Assembly (NCBI GenBank): GCA_051453625.1
Contig: JBOZIK010000001.1
Span: 239,559,802-239,623,801, forward strand
From: Welwitschia mirabilis
Taxonomy: Eukaryota > Gnetophyta > Gnetopsida > Welwitschiales
Reading direction: 5' to 3'
DNA length: 64,000 nt
A model generated the notes under the pieces. It saw only the letters and a program-made list of their open reading frames with translations, did not search any database and was not told where the DNA came from. This document shows, one piece after another, positions 46,763 through 59,761 of this stretch; the first letter of the stretch is position 1, and every line of letters starts with the position of its first letter. The position numbers and the translations under genes are program-made.

Positions 46763-46780
46763 TCCCTTGCAACAACATCA
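46763..46780 (-). other. E4 primer-binding site, tRNA-Asp type
   Basis: Minus-strand TGATGTTGTTGCAAGGGA aligns with the Athila-type site TGGCGCCGTTGCCGGGGA. 12 of 18 positions are identical; five of the six differences are C-to-T or G-to-A. It lies about nine bases from the LTR edge. Confidence 0.7.
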
Positions 46781-46789
46781 AAATTTAAT

Positions 46790-48149
46790 TGTTATTTTAT
46801 AATAACATAGATTTAATTAAGTTTACACTTAGTATTATTATGTCCACTAGGATAACTAGGGTAGTTTTTAGAAGTTTGCACTAGCTTTCACTTAATGAAA
46901 ATTAAAAATTAAGAAAAGAAAAAGAAGAAATAGAAGAGTGTTAATAATAGTTTTGGTTGAAATGTTTACTTAGAAAAGAAGAAAAGCAAGCTAGCTCCAA
47001 GGTTTTACCTGTTCATTCACTAGCAATCCTTCACTCTAATGTTATCTAATGTTTTTCTTACAACACACATAAAACGATTAAATATTTTTGGCTCAGATCA
47101 TGGTGACGTAATCTCATTCATCATATTAAGTAATGGTAAACTCAACTTCCACTTAATCTTTTATAATCTAAAAATAATAATAAAAACTAAGTACATAGGT
47201 ACTATACTTTAATAAAATTAAAGACTTAGATTAAGTGATTAAAGAGCTTACTTAATATAAAATAAAGCTTAATGGTTAAGTTACTACCTTAGCATCCTAA
47301 GTATAAAATAACTCATGACTTGAAATCAAAAGCAATAACTTTATATATTAAGAAAAAAATCGCTTTATAGCAAAGGAAGAAGGATGCTAGTATAACTCCT
47401 CAAGAAAACCTTGAAAACAACTTCACTTCCCAAAGAGTTGCTTAGAAGGCCATTACAACTTAATGCTTCAAGGTTATAAATTTTTTGAAAGCTAAAGATG
47501 ATACAATGAAGGGCTTAAGGGCCTCTTATATGTGAAGATGAGAGTAGAAGATGGTTATAAGCCCTTATCTTATAGCTTTATGTGGATGATTATATAATGA
47601 TGACATTAGATAAGATAGTTTATTATCTTTTAAATTTGATAAAGATCCTAATGATAAGACGAATACTTAGCTTTTAGATGCTACTACTGCTACTAACCAT
47701 TGTCATTATCATGTGTCTCCATTGTCATCCTACTCAGTAATGCTACATGTTAATATTAATATATTATTGTCATCAGCGACACATGTCATCAAGAATGCAG
47801 TTTACTTTTGAAGTGAAATTTGGTCAAGTCCATAATTATAATTGATTTAATTCTTTATAATAAGTAAGTAATGTGAGATTTTTATTATTTAGTATAGAAG
47901 AACTAGTGGTGCCAGTAGTCCTAGATAGTGACACCGATGTTTAAGTGAGAATGATAGTCATTTTTTGACATGTCCTTTAGGTTAGCATAATTAACTTGAA
48001 AATGTAATGGGAAAAAATTAAATCTATAATTATTATGAAAATTAATTGAAGTCACGTTTTTATAATAAAATCCATTATATTAATGTCTTCCATAAAGATA
48101 AATTGATCAATTAACTTGATCATAATGTTAATTTTTGTAAGTTAACACA
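46790..48149 (-). repeat. E4 5' LTR
   Basis: Full-length partner of 38,856-40,209, ending ttaacaca on the plus strand. Both LTRs contain a tRNA-like word pair (agcttaatggttaagtt and gacttgaaatc; here about 47,267-47,325) and a tataaaat word between them, which may belong to the LTR promoter. Confidence 0.85.
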
Positions 48150-48479
48150 CAACCATAATAATATCTAAGGAAATAAGTTATGGATGAATGAATGTCTCAC
48201 TAAAAATGAGCTCATAAGAAAATTTATAGAGTGATAGAAAGTAAATAAAATCCACAAGGAAGAAAATTCACATATCTAAATGCAAAAAAAAATGATAGTC
48301 ATTAAATAAAGAATTAACTCAAGAAATGCATATGCGATAATTTTTCAAACATTAATGGTAGACTTATGAACAAATTATTTCATTGAATAACATTTATTTC
48401 TTTGATTGTTTTGATGTCTTTATCCTACTAAAAACTTTGGAAGATGAATGCTCTAAAAATTATCATTTCCTACGGTTCA

Positions 48480-51400
48480 TATAAATCTCCACAAAACATT
48501 AAAAAAAAGATAATAGAGGGAGACCCTTAAGAGGTACTACTTGTTTAATTAGAAAGTATCTGGAGTATTTTATAAAGTTAAAAAAGATAGATGATCATAA
48601 GTAGTTTATTTGGCTAGAAATCCATCACCAATACAAATGTGCTTATCTCACCAATTTTTATTTTTTTACCCAAAGAAGCTATACTTTACAATAATATAGC
48701 TCTATCTGAAGATATTCTTTCTAATATTTAAAAGAAAATGTTAAAAAATTTTAAATAAAAAAAGTAGTCTTTATCTATGAAGGTTTCAATGCTAGAATTA
48801 AATTATAGTAAATAAAAATTATCCAATAGCCACATGGAAATGGTGGAATAGATATTAATCTTAATTAAGATCATATTTAATACTTTGAAAATAGCATTAT
48901 TAGTAGAATGGAATAATCATTAGTACTAAAAACTATCTTTATGTTGGATGGTTTGGTATTTTGATAATTCTAATTATTTTTTAAAATGAGAAAAGTCTCT
49001 AGATTTTCTCATATGTAATGTCCTAACCAACTCTTAAGGGCTTATAATAATTTCTTTTATAAGATCTTAAGATAACTAGTTTATTAATTTTTTTTCTTGT
49101 ATTCCATTAAAGAGTTTAGAGGGGAAGATGCTTTTCTAAATTCATGTTATGATTATTTAGAGTCTATAATACAAATTATCATTTATTTGGATATAAAAAA
49201 AAGCAAAAAATTTATTAGTGGAGTTTAAAAGGAAATAGTTAGAGTTTGGAGAAAGCTTTTCTTAAGTAATTAACCACGTTACTAAAGGCTAATAGCATAG
49301 TGCTTAAAAGTCTTGATTTGATGGTGAATGTTTGAATGCTACATGAGATATTAGAGTAGTTAATAGGGAATAAGGAGGAAAAAAATAGTTAAAATATGTA
49401 AAAGTTTAATTAAAAATAGGAAAAGATAGTTTACTAAAGAAAAACAAGAAAAAAAATCATGCATGATTAGAAAAGATCCTAAGCATTTAAAAAGGCTTTT
49501 TGATGTAAAGATTCTTCTTCTATTAGTATCTCTTTTTCTAAAATTGGTTCATTTTACAATAATATCTTTTCAAGAAAAGACGATCATGGATTTTTAAGCT
49601 ATGTTAAGGTTTCATGTACTTTACTCTAGATGAAGTAATAAATGTCATTAATAGGTGAGCAACTAAAAAACTAATGAATTTAGACACTCTACATGCTGAG
49701 TTGCTTAGGGCATACTATTCATAGAAATATATATCAAAAATTAAACATGGTTATTCAAAATTAATTAGATCCATGATGGAAAATTAGCAAGATAATTATT
49801 CTATATGAAAAAAAATAAAAATAAATATGAATAACATTGGAATGATAGTTATAAGAAATATTATCACTAGGATTATAGCAATGACTCCCGAAAAATGAAT
49901 TAGCAAGTTGATAGAAACATGTGATATAAGAAAAATTTGTTAAGTAAATTTTATGAAATACTATTCCATTTATTAATCACTTAGATATACTGAGGAACTG
50001 CATAGATCTTGAAAAAAAATAAAAATAAAAATAATGTTCATTTATTTCTTTACTTGTCCAAGGAATATGATTTAGTAATGTAAAAAAACTTATCATTCTA
50101 GTTAAATAAAATAAGAATTCCTCCAAATTTTCTAGAAGCTACTTAGAAGTTAAATGATAAAATCATCATCAAGATTAAAGACATTAAATTAGAGGATAAT
50201 TTCAAATTTTAAAGTAATCCTAGAGGGAATAAATGGTTTGCTCCATTTTAATCTCTTTATTAATGAGCTATAGAGATGGTTGTATAAAGAACACCATAAT
50301 AATGCTATCAAAATAGAATCTAATATAGTAAATTTACTTCTCTATGTAGATGATCCAACTTTTGTATCTACTTTTGAGAAAGATATCCAAAATATGCTAC
50401 AAATATTAGAAAATTTTTGTTAATCTTTTGGTTTATAAGTCAATGTAGAGAAAACAAAAATTATTATTTAAAATATGATAAACAAAAGTTCTATTTTTAA
50501 TTTTTTGAGTAGAGAGTAGAAATAGTAAACCTCTTTAGATATCTAGGTCTTTCCTATATAAATGACTACAAATGGGTTAAATGTATTAGGGAAAGAATAG
50601 TCAAAGAAATCAAAGCTATGTATGTTATTGAAAATAAATGTAGCCCATTAGGGTTATGTTCTTAGAAGGTTAAAAAAATAAATTTTTAAGAATAGCACAT
50701 ACCATACTATTTTATATGGATGTACTACATGGGGATCAAGTCATAGTGAAAAAAACTGATAAGCTATTAAAAGGGTATAGTAATATTTGTACTTAAGGAG
50801 TTAAATGTAAAGACACAAATGCATTATTTCATGTTAATATTAGAATGCAACCTATGAGCCTTAGAACGTAAATAAGTACAATAATTAATAGGTTATACCC
50901 TAAAATTAGTAGATCTAAAGTAGATCAAATTTTCTAATGTAGGTCTTGAAGACACACAAAAATAAGGATGATATTTATAAGGAATACAATAATTAAAGAA
51001 ATGGAATATCTCTTTCAATAAGGTACAAAATAATTCAAAGAGAATTCACAAGTTTCTTAAAAAGTAGGTCCTAAAAAAATTATGGGAAAATGTCAAAGGT
51101 GAATTTTTTTTACCTAAATACTTTATAGATAATTAATTAGGTTCATAATTTTACTATATAATTACTAATATTCTAATTAAAATTCATAGCTTAATCAATA
51201 AAATCTTTCTAAGATCACATCACCTTAGGATAGAAAATATGAAATGGATTACCTTTCTTAGAGAAGAGTGCACATGTGGATTATGTGGGTTATAATATCT
51301 TGAATATGAATACATTATTTTTAAAAACAATTCTTTGACTAATTATCTAAATTAAAAATTTAATATTGTTAACAAAAGTTTGTATAATCTATTTTCATTA

Positions 51401-51490
51401 CATGTGATTATTGTTGGCCACTTCATTGATTCAGTTTTTGTATTTCATAAGATAAATGTTTTTCCTATACAATAAATAACTTTGGGGCAT
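48480..51490 (+). mobile_element. LINE family 2, copy D (endonuclease-RT, decayed)
   Basis: The plus-strand order is endonuclease, RT and C-terminal cysteine motif. About 48,660-48,800 encodes PKEAILYNNIALSED and, after stops, VFIYEGFNARI, a remnant of the GDFNAR endonuclease motif. RT motifs follow: a linker MNLDTLHAELLR-like block at about 49,655, the catalytic YVDD at 50,343-50,354, and NVEKTKI. ILYGCTTWG follows at 50,710-50,736. Near 51,266-51,286 ECTCGLCG marks the C-terminal Cys cluster, and coding texture fades by about 51,490. There are many stops and frameshifts. The left edge is uncertain; E4 ends 330 bp before it. Confidence 0.75.
50290..50760 (+). pseudogene. LINE D reverse transcriptase core and C-terminal helix
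   Basis: The frame reads NLLLYVDDPTFVSTFEKDIQ, then MLQILENF, a stop, and NVEKTKII. Both catalytic aspartates are intact. A shifted frame continues to ILYGCTTWGSSHSEKN. The same arrangement occurs on the minus strand at 4,410-4,938 (NTKKTKL, YLGLYYSNNY, ILYGCLVW), defining LINE family 2. Confidence 0.8.
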
Positions 51491-51750
51491 AAGAAATAAT
51501 AAATATTTACTTTTAATTCCATATTATGCTCTTTATTTTTTCCTTTATAATTGTAACCAAGTTTCTATTTTATAGTTTATTAATATTTAATAGATTATTT
51601 TTCATCTTATTAGTAAATACAATCAACATTATCATAGTTATTGTATGCATATTTAAAAATGTTATTTTTTATTACATTCTACCATATTTCTAATAAATTA
51701 ATGCTATAAGAATGATTTAATGTCAATTTCATACTTAGTATGTAAAGAGA
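51491..51750. other. Junction between LINE D and LINE C
   Basis: AT-rich noncoding DNA between the 3' end of plus-strand LINE D and the 3' end of minus-strand LINE C. No clear poly-A or poly-T tail marks either end. Confidence 0.4.
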
Positions 51751-54700
51751 TATCTGAAGATTTCTTACTTTCCTTATTCTTAACTCCTTTTTGATGCCAA
51801 TGTTGAAAAGTATGAGCTATTTGTTTTTCTTTTTATATGTAAATATTATTATAATAAAATTTATGCTATTAGTAATAACACCAAGTGAATTTTTTGGTAA
51901 TAATTTTTTTAATTCTCTTACATAATTTAGTGCGTTTGGAAAATTTTATTGTTTTCTCTTTTATTTAATAAGATATCTAGGAGTTATTTTTTTAATTCTT
52001 ATCTTTACTCTAAAAGATTTATGATTTATTACTATTTGCATGATTACTTTTGTAAAAAGGCACTCTAGTTCAAGGCTTTACTAAGAATCACATTCTCAAC
52101 AAAAAACCTATCAATGTCGAAGCATTTTCATAGCCCCTTCCATGCAAACATAACCATCTTATAGTGCCAAGAAACATGAATGATGTCATCATTACATTGG
52201 TAGTAAGGACATAATATATTACCCATTCTTATTATTTGCAACTAGTTACCTAGTAGTAAGTCTTAGAAATAAAGGCACTTAAGTAAACAAATTAATTTAG
52301 GAGTTAGTTACAACTTAAATAATCTTTGAATCACATAGTATCATTACCACTCACTAAAAAGCATTTCTCACTTGTTAAATAACTTTATAATCTTATACTT
52401 AACTAGCATGCATAACCCATTACTAAATAATAAGAAGTTCAAAAGACTTCACTTTGAAGGGACATAAAAACATAAGTACTTAATATTCATTGAAAACCTT
52501 TTGTAAAGGTTATAGTAAATTTGAATCTCATTTGAAGAGAAAAGTTCATGCTATTCATGTTCTAGTGAAAAGTCTAAAGGACATTTTAACATTCCATGTG
52601 CTATTTGAAAGTCCATGATATAAGTATTAAAAGCTTGTACTAAATAAATAATAACTATAAGGTCTTTGTAGAAAAATGTAAATACATATCTAAGGAATTA
52701 TAAATAGCATAAACATAATTATAGAATTAAATCTCTAATCTTTTTAGGTGCAGAATGACATTATGAACATTATAATTCATCTTAATATTTCTTATTAAAA
52801 CCTTTTCTTCTAGAGATGATATTATGTATTAGGACCTTTTACTATTTCCTATATTCACTTGCTCTAATAATCCATTTCTACTAATTGATCTCCTTTAATT
52901 AGATAGTGCAAGGATGGTAAGGCTATCAAGTTTGTTTATTCTGTAATATATCTTTCACATCACTCTTTAAAATCCCCTGTCTTTGAAAAATAAGAATCAT
53001 AAGAAATCTCATATCCACTTATCCATCTTAGAATAAGCAACACTTAAAGGAAAAAGATAAGAAAAAAAGAGAAGATTATTTTTAAAAAAAATTTAAAAAC
53101 AAAAAAAGAGACAAGGTTAAAAAAAAATTATAAAAAAGCTAAAATCTTTAAGCATATTTAAGTGCTTTTCACATTAAGGGTACTAATTTTGTTTCTACTT
53201 TATTAGGAAACAGAATTTCATAAAGATGATACAAATACCTTAACAAAATGAGTTTTCTAAGTTCTAAAGGATTTCTTCCTTTTTGATAGCATTTTGTAAG
53301 AAAGATAAGAAAGACACATTGTTTTTTATGAAAAGTTGATTTACTATAATTTATGCAAGAGCAAGAGAATCTATAAAAGGGTTAAAAATATGAAAAAAAA
53401 TTATATCCTCAAATGAATTCATGATAATGAAAAAAAAACCATGCAAACTTGCCATTCCAAAATTTGTTATTTTCTTTTAGAAGTTAAAAGACTCTAAATC
53501 TACTTGAAGTTTAATTATTACTAAATTGAGTGATCTAAGCATCAACTACTAAGATGTATAAACATGAAAATAATGGACATCCTTGAGGTACTAATTATTC
53601 TAATTTAAAGGGCTTGCAAGAGATGTCATTTATATAAAGGATATGACACTGGTAAATAAAGTCTTGATATACCTTAGACATCTTTGATAATATCTTAATT
53701 ATTTTGAAACTTTAAAATAAGCTTTCCAAAAATTCATTCATATGTATTATCATAATAATCTTAAGAAATATCATGTATTAATTAGAATACTTACCAATAT
53801 CATAATGTTTTTTAAGGAGAAATGAGCTTTTGCAAAAGTTGCTGGTTTACTTCTAATAATGTCATGTAGGAAATATCTTAAAATGCAAATACATCATCTT
53901 AGAGAAAAAAATTATAACAAACATATAGAAGGAGTTATAGGCCTCTAGTATTTAATATTTGATTTGTATAACTTTGATTTCACTCAAATATATATAAGTT
54001 TCAAAGATTCAATGTTCATATCTTCTTTGATTATCCCAAATAATTCTGAACCAAAGTATCCTATTGAATTTTATAAGCTTTAATATAAATACCATCTATT
54101 TTTAGAGATTTATTATTAGAAAACTAGATAGAATTTTCCTAATCTCATTCCAGTTTAGTTGTCTTTCTAAATTATGTTCTCTAAATTACTAATATGTTTT
54201 TTAATGCCATTAGTCATGGAATTCCCTCTCTTATCATTAAAAAAATTCTTTTTTTCCTAAGAGTGAATGGAAATAAAAAAGAAAAGTTTTGATATTTTAT
54301 TATCCTTATGCGACTTTTCCCTCTTAGTAATGAAACTTGTATCCTAGTTTCCAGAATCTAAGGCCTTTCAAGAGAGTGGGGGAATCCTTTTTGCATCTAT
54401 TCTCATTTTTACCCAAAATTACAAGAATTTAATAACTCTTATCTAGCTTTGATATTGATAACATAATAAGCTTCCATGTCCATATCTTTCAATTTTTATT
54501 ATAGACATAGTTTTATGACAATGAAATCAAGTTTGCCTCTTATTTCATAAATATTTTTGTTGATTTGGTAACTACCCTGGAGCCTTCTAGTGGGACTAAA
54601 CCTACCAACATACTGCAATTCCCTTTACTTGCTGATTATTTCCTCTATTAAATGACCATGATATTTAAAAATATTCATGATAAATTAGTGATCCATACAT

Positions 54701-55930
54701 AACTTATTTTCCATCTTGTTCATTAATTTTTAATATCCATCTCCTCCACATGATTAGAAATGTTCCAAATCTTTGTGAAACATTTTGTCTTCTTTGACAT
54801 TCAACTAGATAATATCCAGAGTAAATCCTCTTTTCTACTCATAACATCATTGTTTCTATCTAGAGCAATGAAAAATCAATAGGATAATGATTAGGAAAAA
54901 AATAAATAAAGATAGTAGAAAATCTTCTAAAATTTGAAGCATCATTACTATTATAATTAACTTTGTTTTATTGATCAAAGGTAAAATTTTCTTTATGATT
55001 TGAACCGATTCATGCTAAAAGCGTAGAGGATTATAATAAACTTAATAGGTTAATTTCATAAAGGTAGTTTGTTTTTTAAAAGTATCAATTATATTTCTCT
55101 TGAACATTCCATTTAAATTTGGAGCCACCAACACTATTAAAGAGAATTATTTTTGAAGAGGAACCAAAGGGAAAATTAAAGAAACTTGTCTTTCTATCAT
55201 ATTAATATCTTTGAAGAAGAAACAAAAATCCTAAGGAAGATTATATTTAATTAAGCCATAAATAATTCTTCTCATTTTAGAATCATTAAGGCATAAAACC
55301 ATATACACCTTTTTACTCTCTATATTAAGGAAAATTTCTATGCACAATGTTTTTGTTTTTCATGATAATTAATTAAAATCTTATTGAGCTTTTAAGATAT
55401 AAGAAACGTTAAGCCATCACAACCCTTATTATTAGCAGTGAAAGAGAAACTTTCATTTGAGAAAATAGGTTATTTTCAAGAAATATTTTATTAGTTAAAA
55501 GCTTAATTTCTTGAAAGGAAATTACATCTTAGAATGTTCCTTAATAAAGATCCTTAGCTACATATATTTTAATCATATCTTATTACATATATTCTAATAA
55601 TATCTTAAAGACTCCTAACATTTCATGAAATGAAATTCATAATGGAAATGCAACTTAAATTGTTCTTGTTAATGGCCTTATGCCAAAATTATTGTCTTTT
55701 CTCTCCATATTGTATTGATCACCATTAATTTAGTTTGAGTGCTCTTAAGAATTGAAAAATTATTTATAAAGTGTATACTATAAATAAGATGCTTGGTGAA
55801 GAGATCTTTTCCTTTTTATTAGAGAGTTGGATATTGATATTTTAGATGCTTACTAATGAGTGGCCAAATTAGCCATATTTGATGATAGTATTAAGAGTGA
55901 ATTCAAGTACTCTTGATAGGTTCAATAATA
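51750..55930 (-). mobile_element. LINE family 1, copy C (continuous, decayed)
   Basis: This copy is uninterrupted and gap-free and provides the reference order for copy A. From right to left on the minus strand it has the ORF1/5' end (55,700-55,930), the endonuclease start MNFIS-stop-NVRSL (55,604-55,645), the linker (about 54,250-54,990), the RT start with NNKSLKIDGIYIKAYK (about 54,050-54,180), the RT body, and a zf-RVT segment at about 52,140-52,215. Stops are frequent. The Trp of the endonuclease motif is TGA. Its 3' limit near 51,750 is approximate. Confidence 0.75.
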
Positions 55931-58040
55931 AAATTAACCCTTTTTGATGTTAAGAACTAAAGAGAAATAATCAAGTATAAGTTCCTTTTCAAAGGATTTT
56001 TACATAATTATTTGGAGGAAAGAAGGAGATGATAATTGACCACTAAATTCCATCTATTACTAGATTCCACCTAGCACTAAAATTTACCTACCACCATATC
56101 CTACTTATCACTAGATTTTAAAAAGTTCAATGGTAGTCAGATGAGAAAAGAAGAGGATGACCTTCCATCAAATTTTTTCTACCACTAGGTTCTCTATACC
56201 ATTAGATTTTAAGAAGACTAAGTTGTAGTAACAAATGAATAATTAGTTTTATTTATTACTTATATTGTAATGTAACCATCCCTTATTGATTAATAATTGT
56301 AACCATTCATACAAACCTATGCAAATGTACTTAGATATTCCATTTTCTCATTTTTACTAGAATAGAAATCACTTGTGACATTAAAGAATTTTAGGCCAAG
56401 TGATCCATCTACTTGTGAGAAGAGCTATACTTAGTATTAGGCTAAGTATCCTCCATTGAGGGGCTATTACTTATAATTAAATGTATGAAAGTATATTTTG
56501 ATTAATAAAGTGTGATTTATTTTTCTCAATTATGTATCACTTTCTCTTCCTTCTATCTTATGCTAGTATCAATTTAATACTAAAATAGATTAGATCTTAT
56601 ATTGCTATATGGTATAAGAACCAACTTAGGTAATGATAAGTTGGTAAAACTAGTTAAGTTAATTGAATTTCAGATACTTTCATTTCTATGACATTGAATT
56701 TTCTATTTCCATTGGATTTCATTCATCTTATTATTTTCATTATTAATATTATTTATATAAAAAAAATACAAAAACATAATTTTCTTATCTTTTAAGTGAA
56801 TTAATTTTTCCAATACTTTGCTTTCTTTACTAGTTTATGACATTTGAATTGTACCTTATACTAACGTGTGTTATGTATAAGATTATAGGTTTAATTAAAA
56901 AGTGAAAAAAATATTTCATTGATGCATGCCTAAGAGATGATCATTTTCGCATTGTTGCTAGGAAAGAATTCAATATTAGAAAGTTAGTTCTCATTACATA
57001 AGAAAGTAACTTGAGATCCAATAATATTTACTTGTGTAGTGTTGTATATCTAGTTTTCCTTTCTTTAGATTCCATTTCAATTTTCATTAATTTACATTTC
57101 TTTGTCTTGCATTTTAATTTCTATTTTATCTTTATTATTAATTTACTTTTTGTATGAACTTAGGAATTACTATTATTACAATAAACTTTATCTATGCTTT
57201 GAATTTTATGTGATCTCAGTGATTATTATTCTACCTAATATCCAAATAAGTGCTTCTTGTTCTCTTTTTCTCACTTTCTTTTATGAATAAAAAAATAATA
57301 CTACATGGAAAAAAAATTCCATTAAAGAATGTCATTAAAACTAGAAATTGTGCCCCTTACTCTTTGCAATCTTTATTTAAAAATGATGATTAGTTTCAAT
57401 TGTATAGGAGTTCTCCCTCATTTAAGGAAGAATTTCCAATCAATTTGGCAAATCCTAACCTCCTTATATAGAGGAATATGAAGAAGAAATTAATTTCTAT
57501 ACAAATCCTTTTCTTGATTTACAAATTAAAGGAACAAACTTAATAAGAATATGGAGGAATTAATAATAGTTATTAGATAATTATATGGGAAAGAACAATA
57601 TTTCTAATCTTACACCATCTTGTCTACTACTTATAATCTTGTAAATGATGAGGATAACATTAGAATTGCTATACAAAATAGTAACACCTCTTGTTTTGAT
57701 GGTGATGATGAAATCATAAGATTAGAAAAATAATGTCTAATATTTTATCCTCTAAAAAATAGCAAATATGAGGATAACAATGTTTTAACTCACGAACTAA
57801 GCAAGAATTATGAGGATGATGGTATAGAAATCTTGGATTATTTCCCTAATATCCAATTACTTTTTGAAATATTAAAATGATAGGGAAGTATTAAGTCTAT
57901 AAAAATTTGAAAACTTTCCAATCCATGATAACTCATTCCACATAAATTCTTATGAATCTATTGCTTTCTTTTATCCAGGGAAAAAAAGGAGATTAAGATC
58001 TTTTTCTTTAAGTAACAAAAAAAGGTAACAATTTTTCCTA
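55931..58040 (+). other. Probable 5' ends of decayed plus-strand LTR elements
   Basis: No intact gene. Two primer-site-like sequences occur: tggtataagaacca at 56,610-56,623 (tRNA-iMet type) and, in sequence around 56,946-56,964, cgcattgttgctaggaaag (like the tRNA-Asp type used by E4). After the second, 57,420-57,560 reads in pieces as EEFPINLANPN and YTNPFLDLQIKGTN, hydrophilic blocks of gag-protease linker texture. A 62-codon frame at 57,102-57,290 is AT-driven and rejected. LTR boundaries could not be set. Confidence 0.35.
56610..56623 (+). other. Candidate primer-binding site (tRNA-iMet type)
   Basis: tggtataagaacca matches 12 of 14 bases of TGGTATCAGAGCCA. The upstream 300 bp could be an LTR (it contains aataaag at about 56,504), but no second LTR copy was found. 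Confidence 0.4.
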
Positions 58041-58115
58041 GGAGTTAGTATCTTAACGGAAAATAGTACATGGCTCAGGATCATAAGGTCAAGGGTTCAA
58101 ATCCCTTCTATCTTA
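58041..58115 (+). other. tRNA-like sequence (pseudogene or SINE head)
   Basis: It has a perfect T-arm (aaggg, loop ttcaaat, ccctt at 58,091-58,107), a typical variable loop aggtc and a four-pair anticodon stem around loop ctcagga. The D-arm is poor, and the acceptor strands (ggagtta, ctatctt) do not pair. It is therefore not a working tRNA gene. It could be a decayed nuclear tRNA, an organelle-derived tRNA copy or a SINE head. Confidence 0.4.
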
Positions 58116-58154
58116 GTATTGTGATGTGTATTCATATAAATGATTATGCTCAAA

Positions 58155-58800
58155 AAGATCCTATCATTCATAAATAGAATAGATATCTTACACCACACAA
58201 CACACTAATATAGATGAAAGCTGACCTACATGTTGTAATCCATTAAAGGCTCAAGCTAGAAGAAAGAGAATTAATTTCAGTAAGAAATACTTACATATTT
58301 TAGTAATAGAAATAAACTATAATGCATAAAAGTACAATGCAACACATTAATATAAAGTTAATCTAGGAAGAAAAAGGAATAATGCATCTAAAATAACAAT
58401 GCTCAAGCTTGACAAAGGTTGTCCTCATAACCTTTATTACTTAAGAAACTATCAATAAATCAAAAGCAACATAAACTATGAGGGATAAGTAACAAAAAGC
58501 ATAGGAAATGAAAAAGAGTCTTTATATTAAAAGTCAAACCACGTCTGTGTTACAAAGTAGTTGCATCTCAATGGAGGAAGCATGTCTCAACATCAAGAAA
58601 GATGTATTTATACAAATACCAAGGATGGATCTTTGGCCCTTCGATTTCCTGTCATGAGAATTTCAAGTGCAAGAAAAGATAAGATGAAGTCAAGGGTGAA
58701 ATTGATACTTATTAATAACAAACATACAAATAATAAGATCATAAGAAGTATGGATACAAACCTGATGGCCACATAAGATACATGTAGATAAATGTCAAGA
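58155..58800. repeat. Long direct repeat R1 (probable LTR)
   Basis: It aligns with 63,363-64,000 in the same orientation, beginning atcctatcattca (R2: atcctgtcattca). Shared landmarks are ccattaaaggct, gacaaaggttgtc (R2: gataaaggttgtc) and aactatgagg. The repeat may continue right of 58,800, since R2 is cut by the window end. A 71-codon frame at 58,561-58,776 lies inside it and is not a gene. Confidence 0.65.
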
Positions 58801-59760
58801 GTTAGGTGAATGTTCATTGAGATGTTATAATAGATGTTGTTCTACTCGTCATCCGAATAATACAAGGGACGATGCCATCTCATAAACAATTCATGTCATT
58901 TATCAAATTGATTACAGTTAGCATTCTTATTGGCTTTAACTATTCTATTTTCTGTACTATCATCTAGACAATGAAGTGGACAATAGGTTTTTACAAGTGT
59001 TCATCTAATGCATCAGCCTCAATGTTTGTAGAAAGTTTGTATTAAAAGTAGAAAGTATTATGAACTACTCTAAATGCTGCAAAATGTCATGGAGATTACA
59101 TGTTCTTGTATCTTTTATCTTAGCTCCCCATTATCATGTAAATATAGCATAAACCTATCTAATATCTTGAAAAACTACTAAAAATACACTATTAAATTTA
59201 TGCAAGTTGGCAGTGCAACATAGCCTTCTACTTAGCCTTGTCAGTTCCTAACAAAACTAGGTAGTAAACCATGATTTCAAGTCAACTTATCTAATAATCA
59301 AAATATGTAAGGTACTGAATAAACCATCTCAGAAAAATTTTCAAGACTTTTAAAGATAGAAATTAAATCATGAAAAATCAGAAAAAATGAATGTTTTACC
59401 TAATTTAAAAACCAATCATACTATCATTCAAGTCATCATCCAGATGATTAGGGAAACTACAAGCTCAAAAGATGGTCTTGGAAAATAGAAACTTGTAACA
59501 GAATTATTATTAGATAAATAGTTAATTAGTGCATTTATAATTAAAATCCTCTGATTGCGTTATACATTAATAACTAAAAAGATTGCCCAAATAAAATCAA
59601 TCCTCATCAATCAGATAAAAAAGATAAGTAATCATGAAAATAAGATTTAAAAAAACACATCATGTTGAACTCAAAAATAATATTTATATATATAATGATG
59701 AGTTTTAGTACAAAAATATATAAAAGGAGAAATACAAAATATGATAAAATCACTCCACTT
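58801..59760. other. Continuation of R1 or internal noncoding DNA
   Basis: AT-rich with no recognised frame. R1 may extend into it; the R2 partner lies beyond the window. Confidence 0.35.
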
Positions 59761-59761
59761 A

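Larger units (their letters stand above)
38856..48149 (-). mobile_element. Ty3/gypsy LTR retrotransposon E4, Athila-like (decayed)
   Basis: Two direct repeats of 1,354 and 1,360 bp bound the element. On the minus strand it begins with the right LTR, then a tRNA-Asp-type primer site (46,763-46,780), gag (about 45,050-45,440), RT (about 43,250-43,760), RNase H (about 42,880-43,250) and integrase (about 41,550-42,500), then the left LTR. The gag pattern and the primer type resemble the Athila group. Many stops of TGG, CGA and CAG origin are present, and RT and integrase catalytic acids are replaced. No target duplication was recognised (atcat against caacc). There are no N runs, so the structure is reliable. 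Confidence 0.85.

Noticed and set aside
57102-57290. 62-codon hydrophobic plus-strand frame
   Set aside because: Ile, Leu, Tyr and Phe content follows AT-rich composition; no family motif.
58561-58817. Frames on both strands inside repeat R1
   Set aside because: R1 is repeated at the right end of the window without an open frame, so these are chance frames in an LTR-like repeat.
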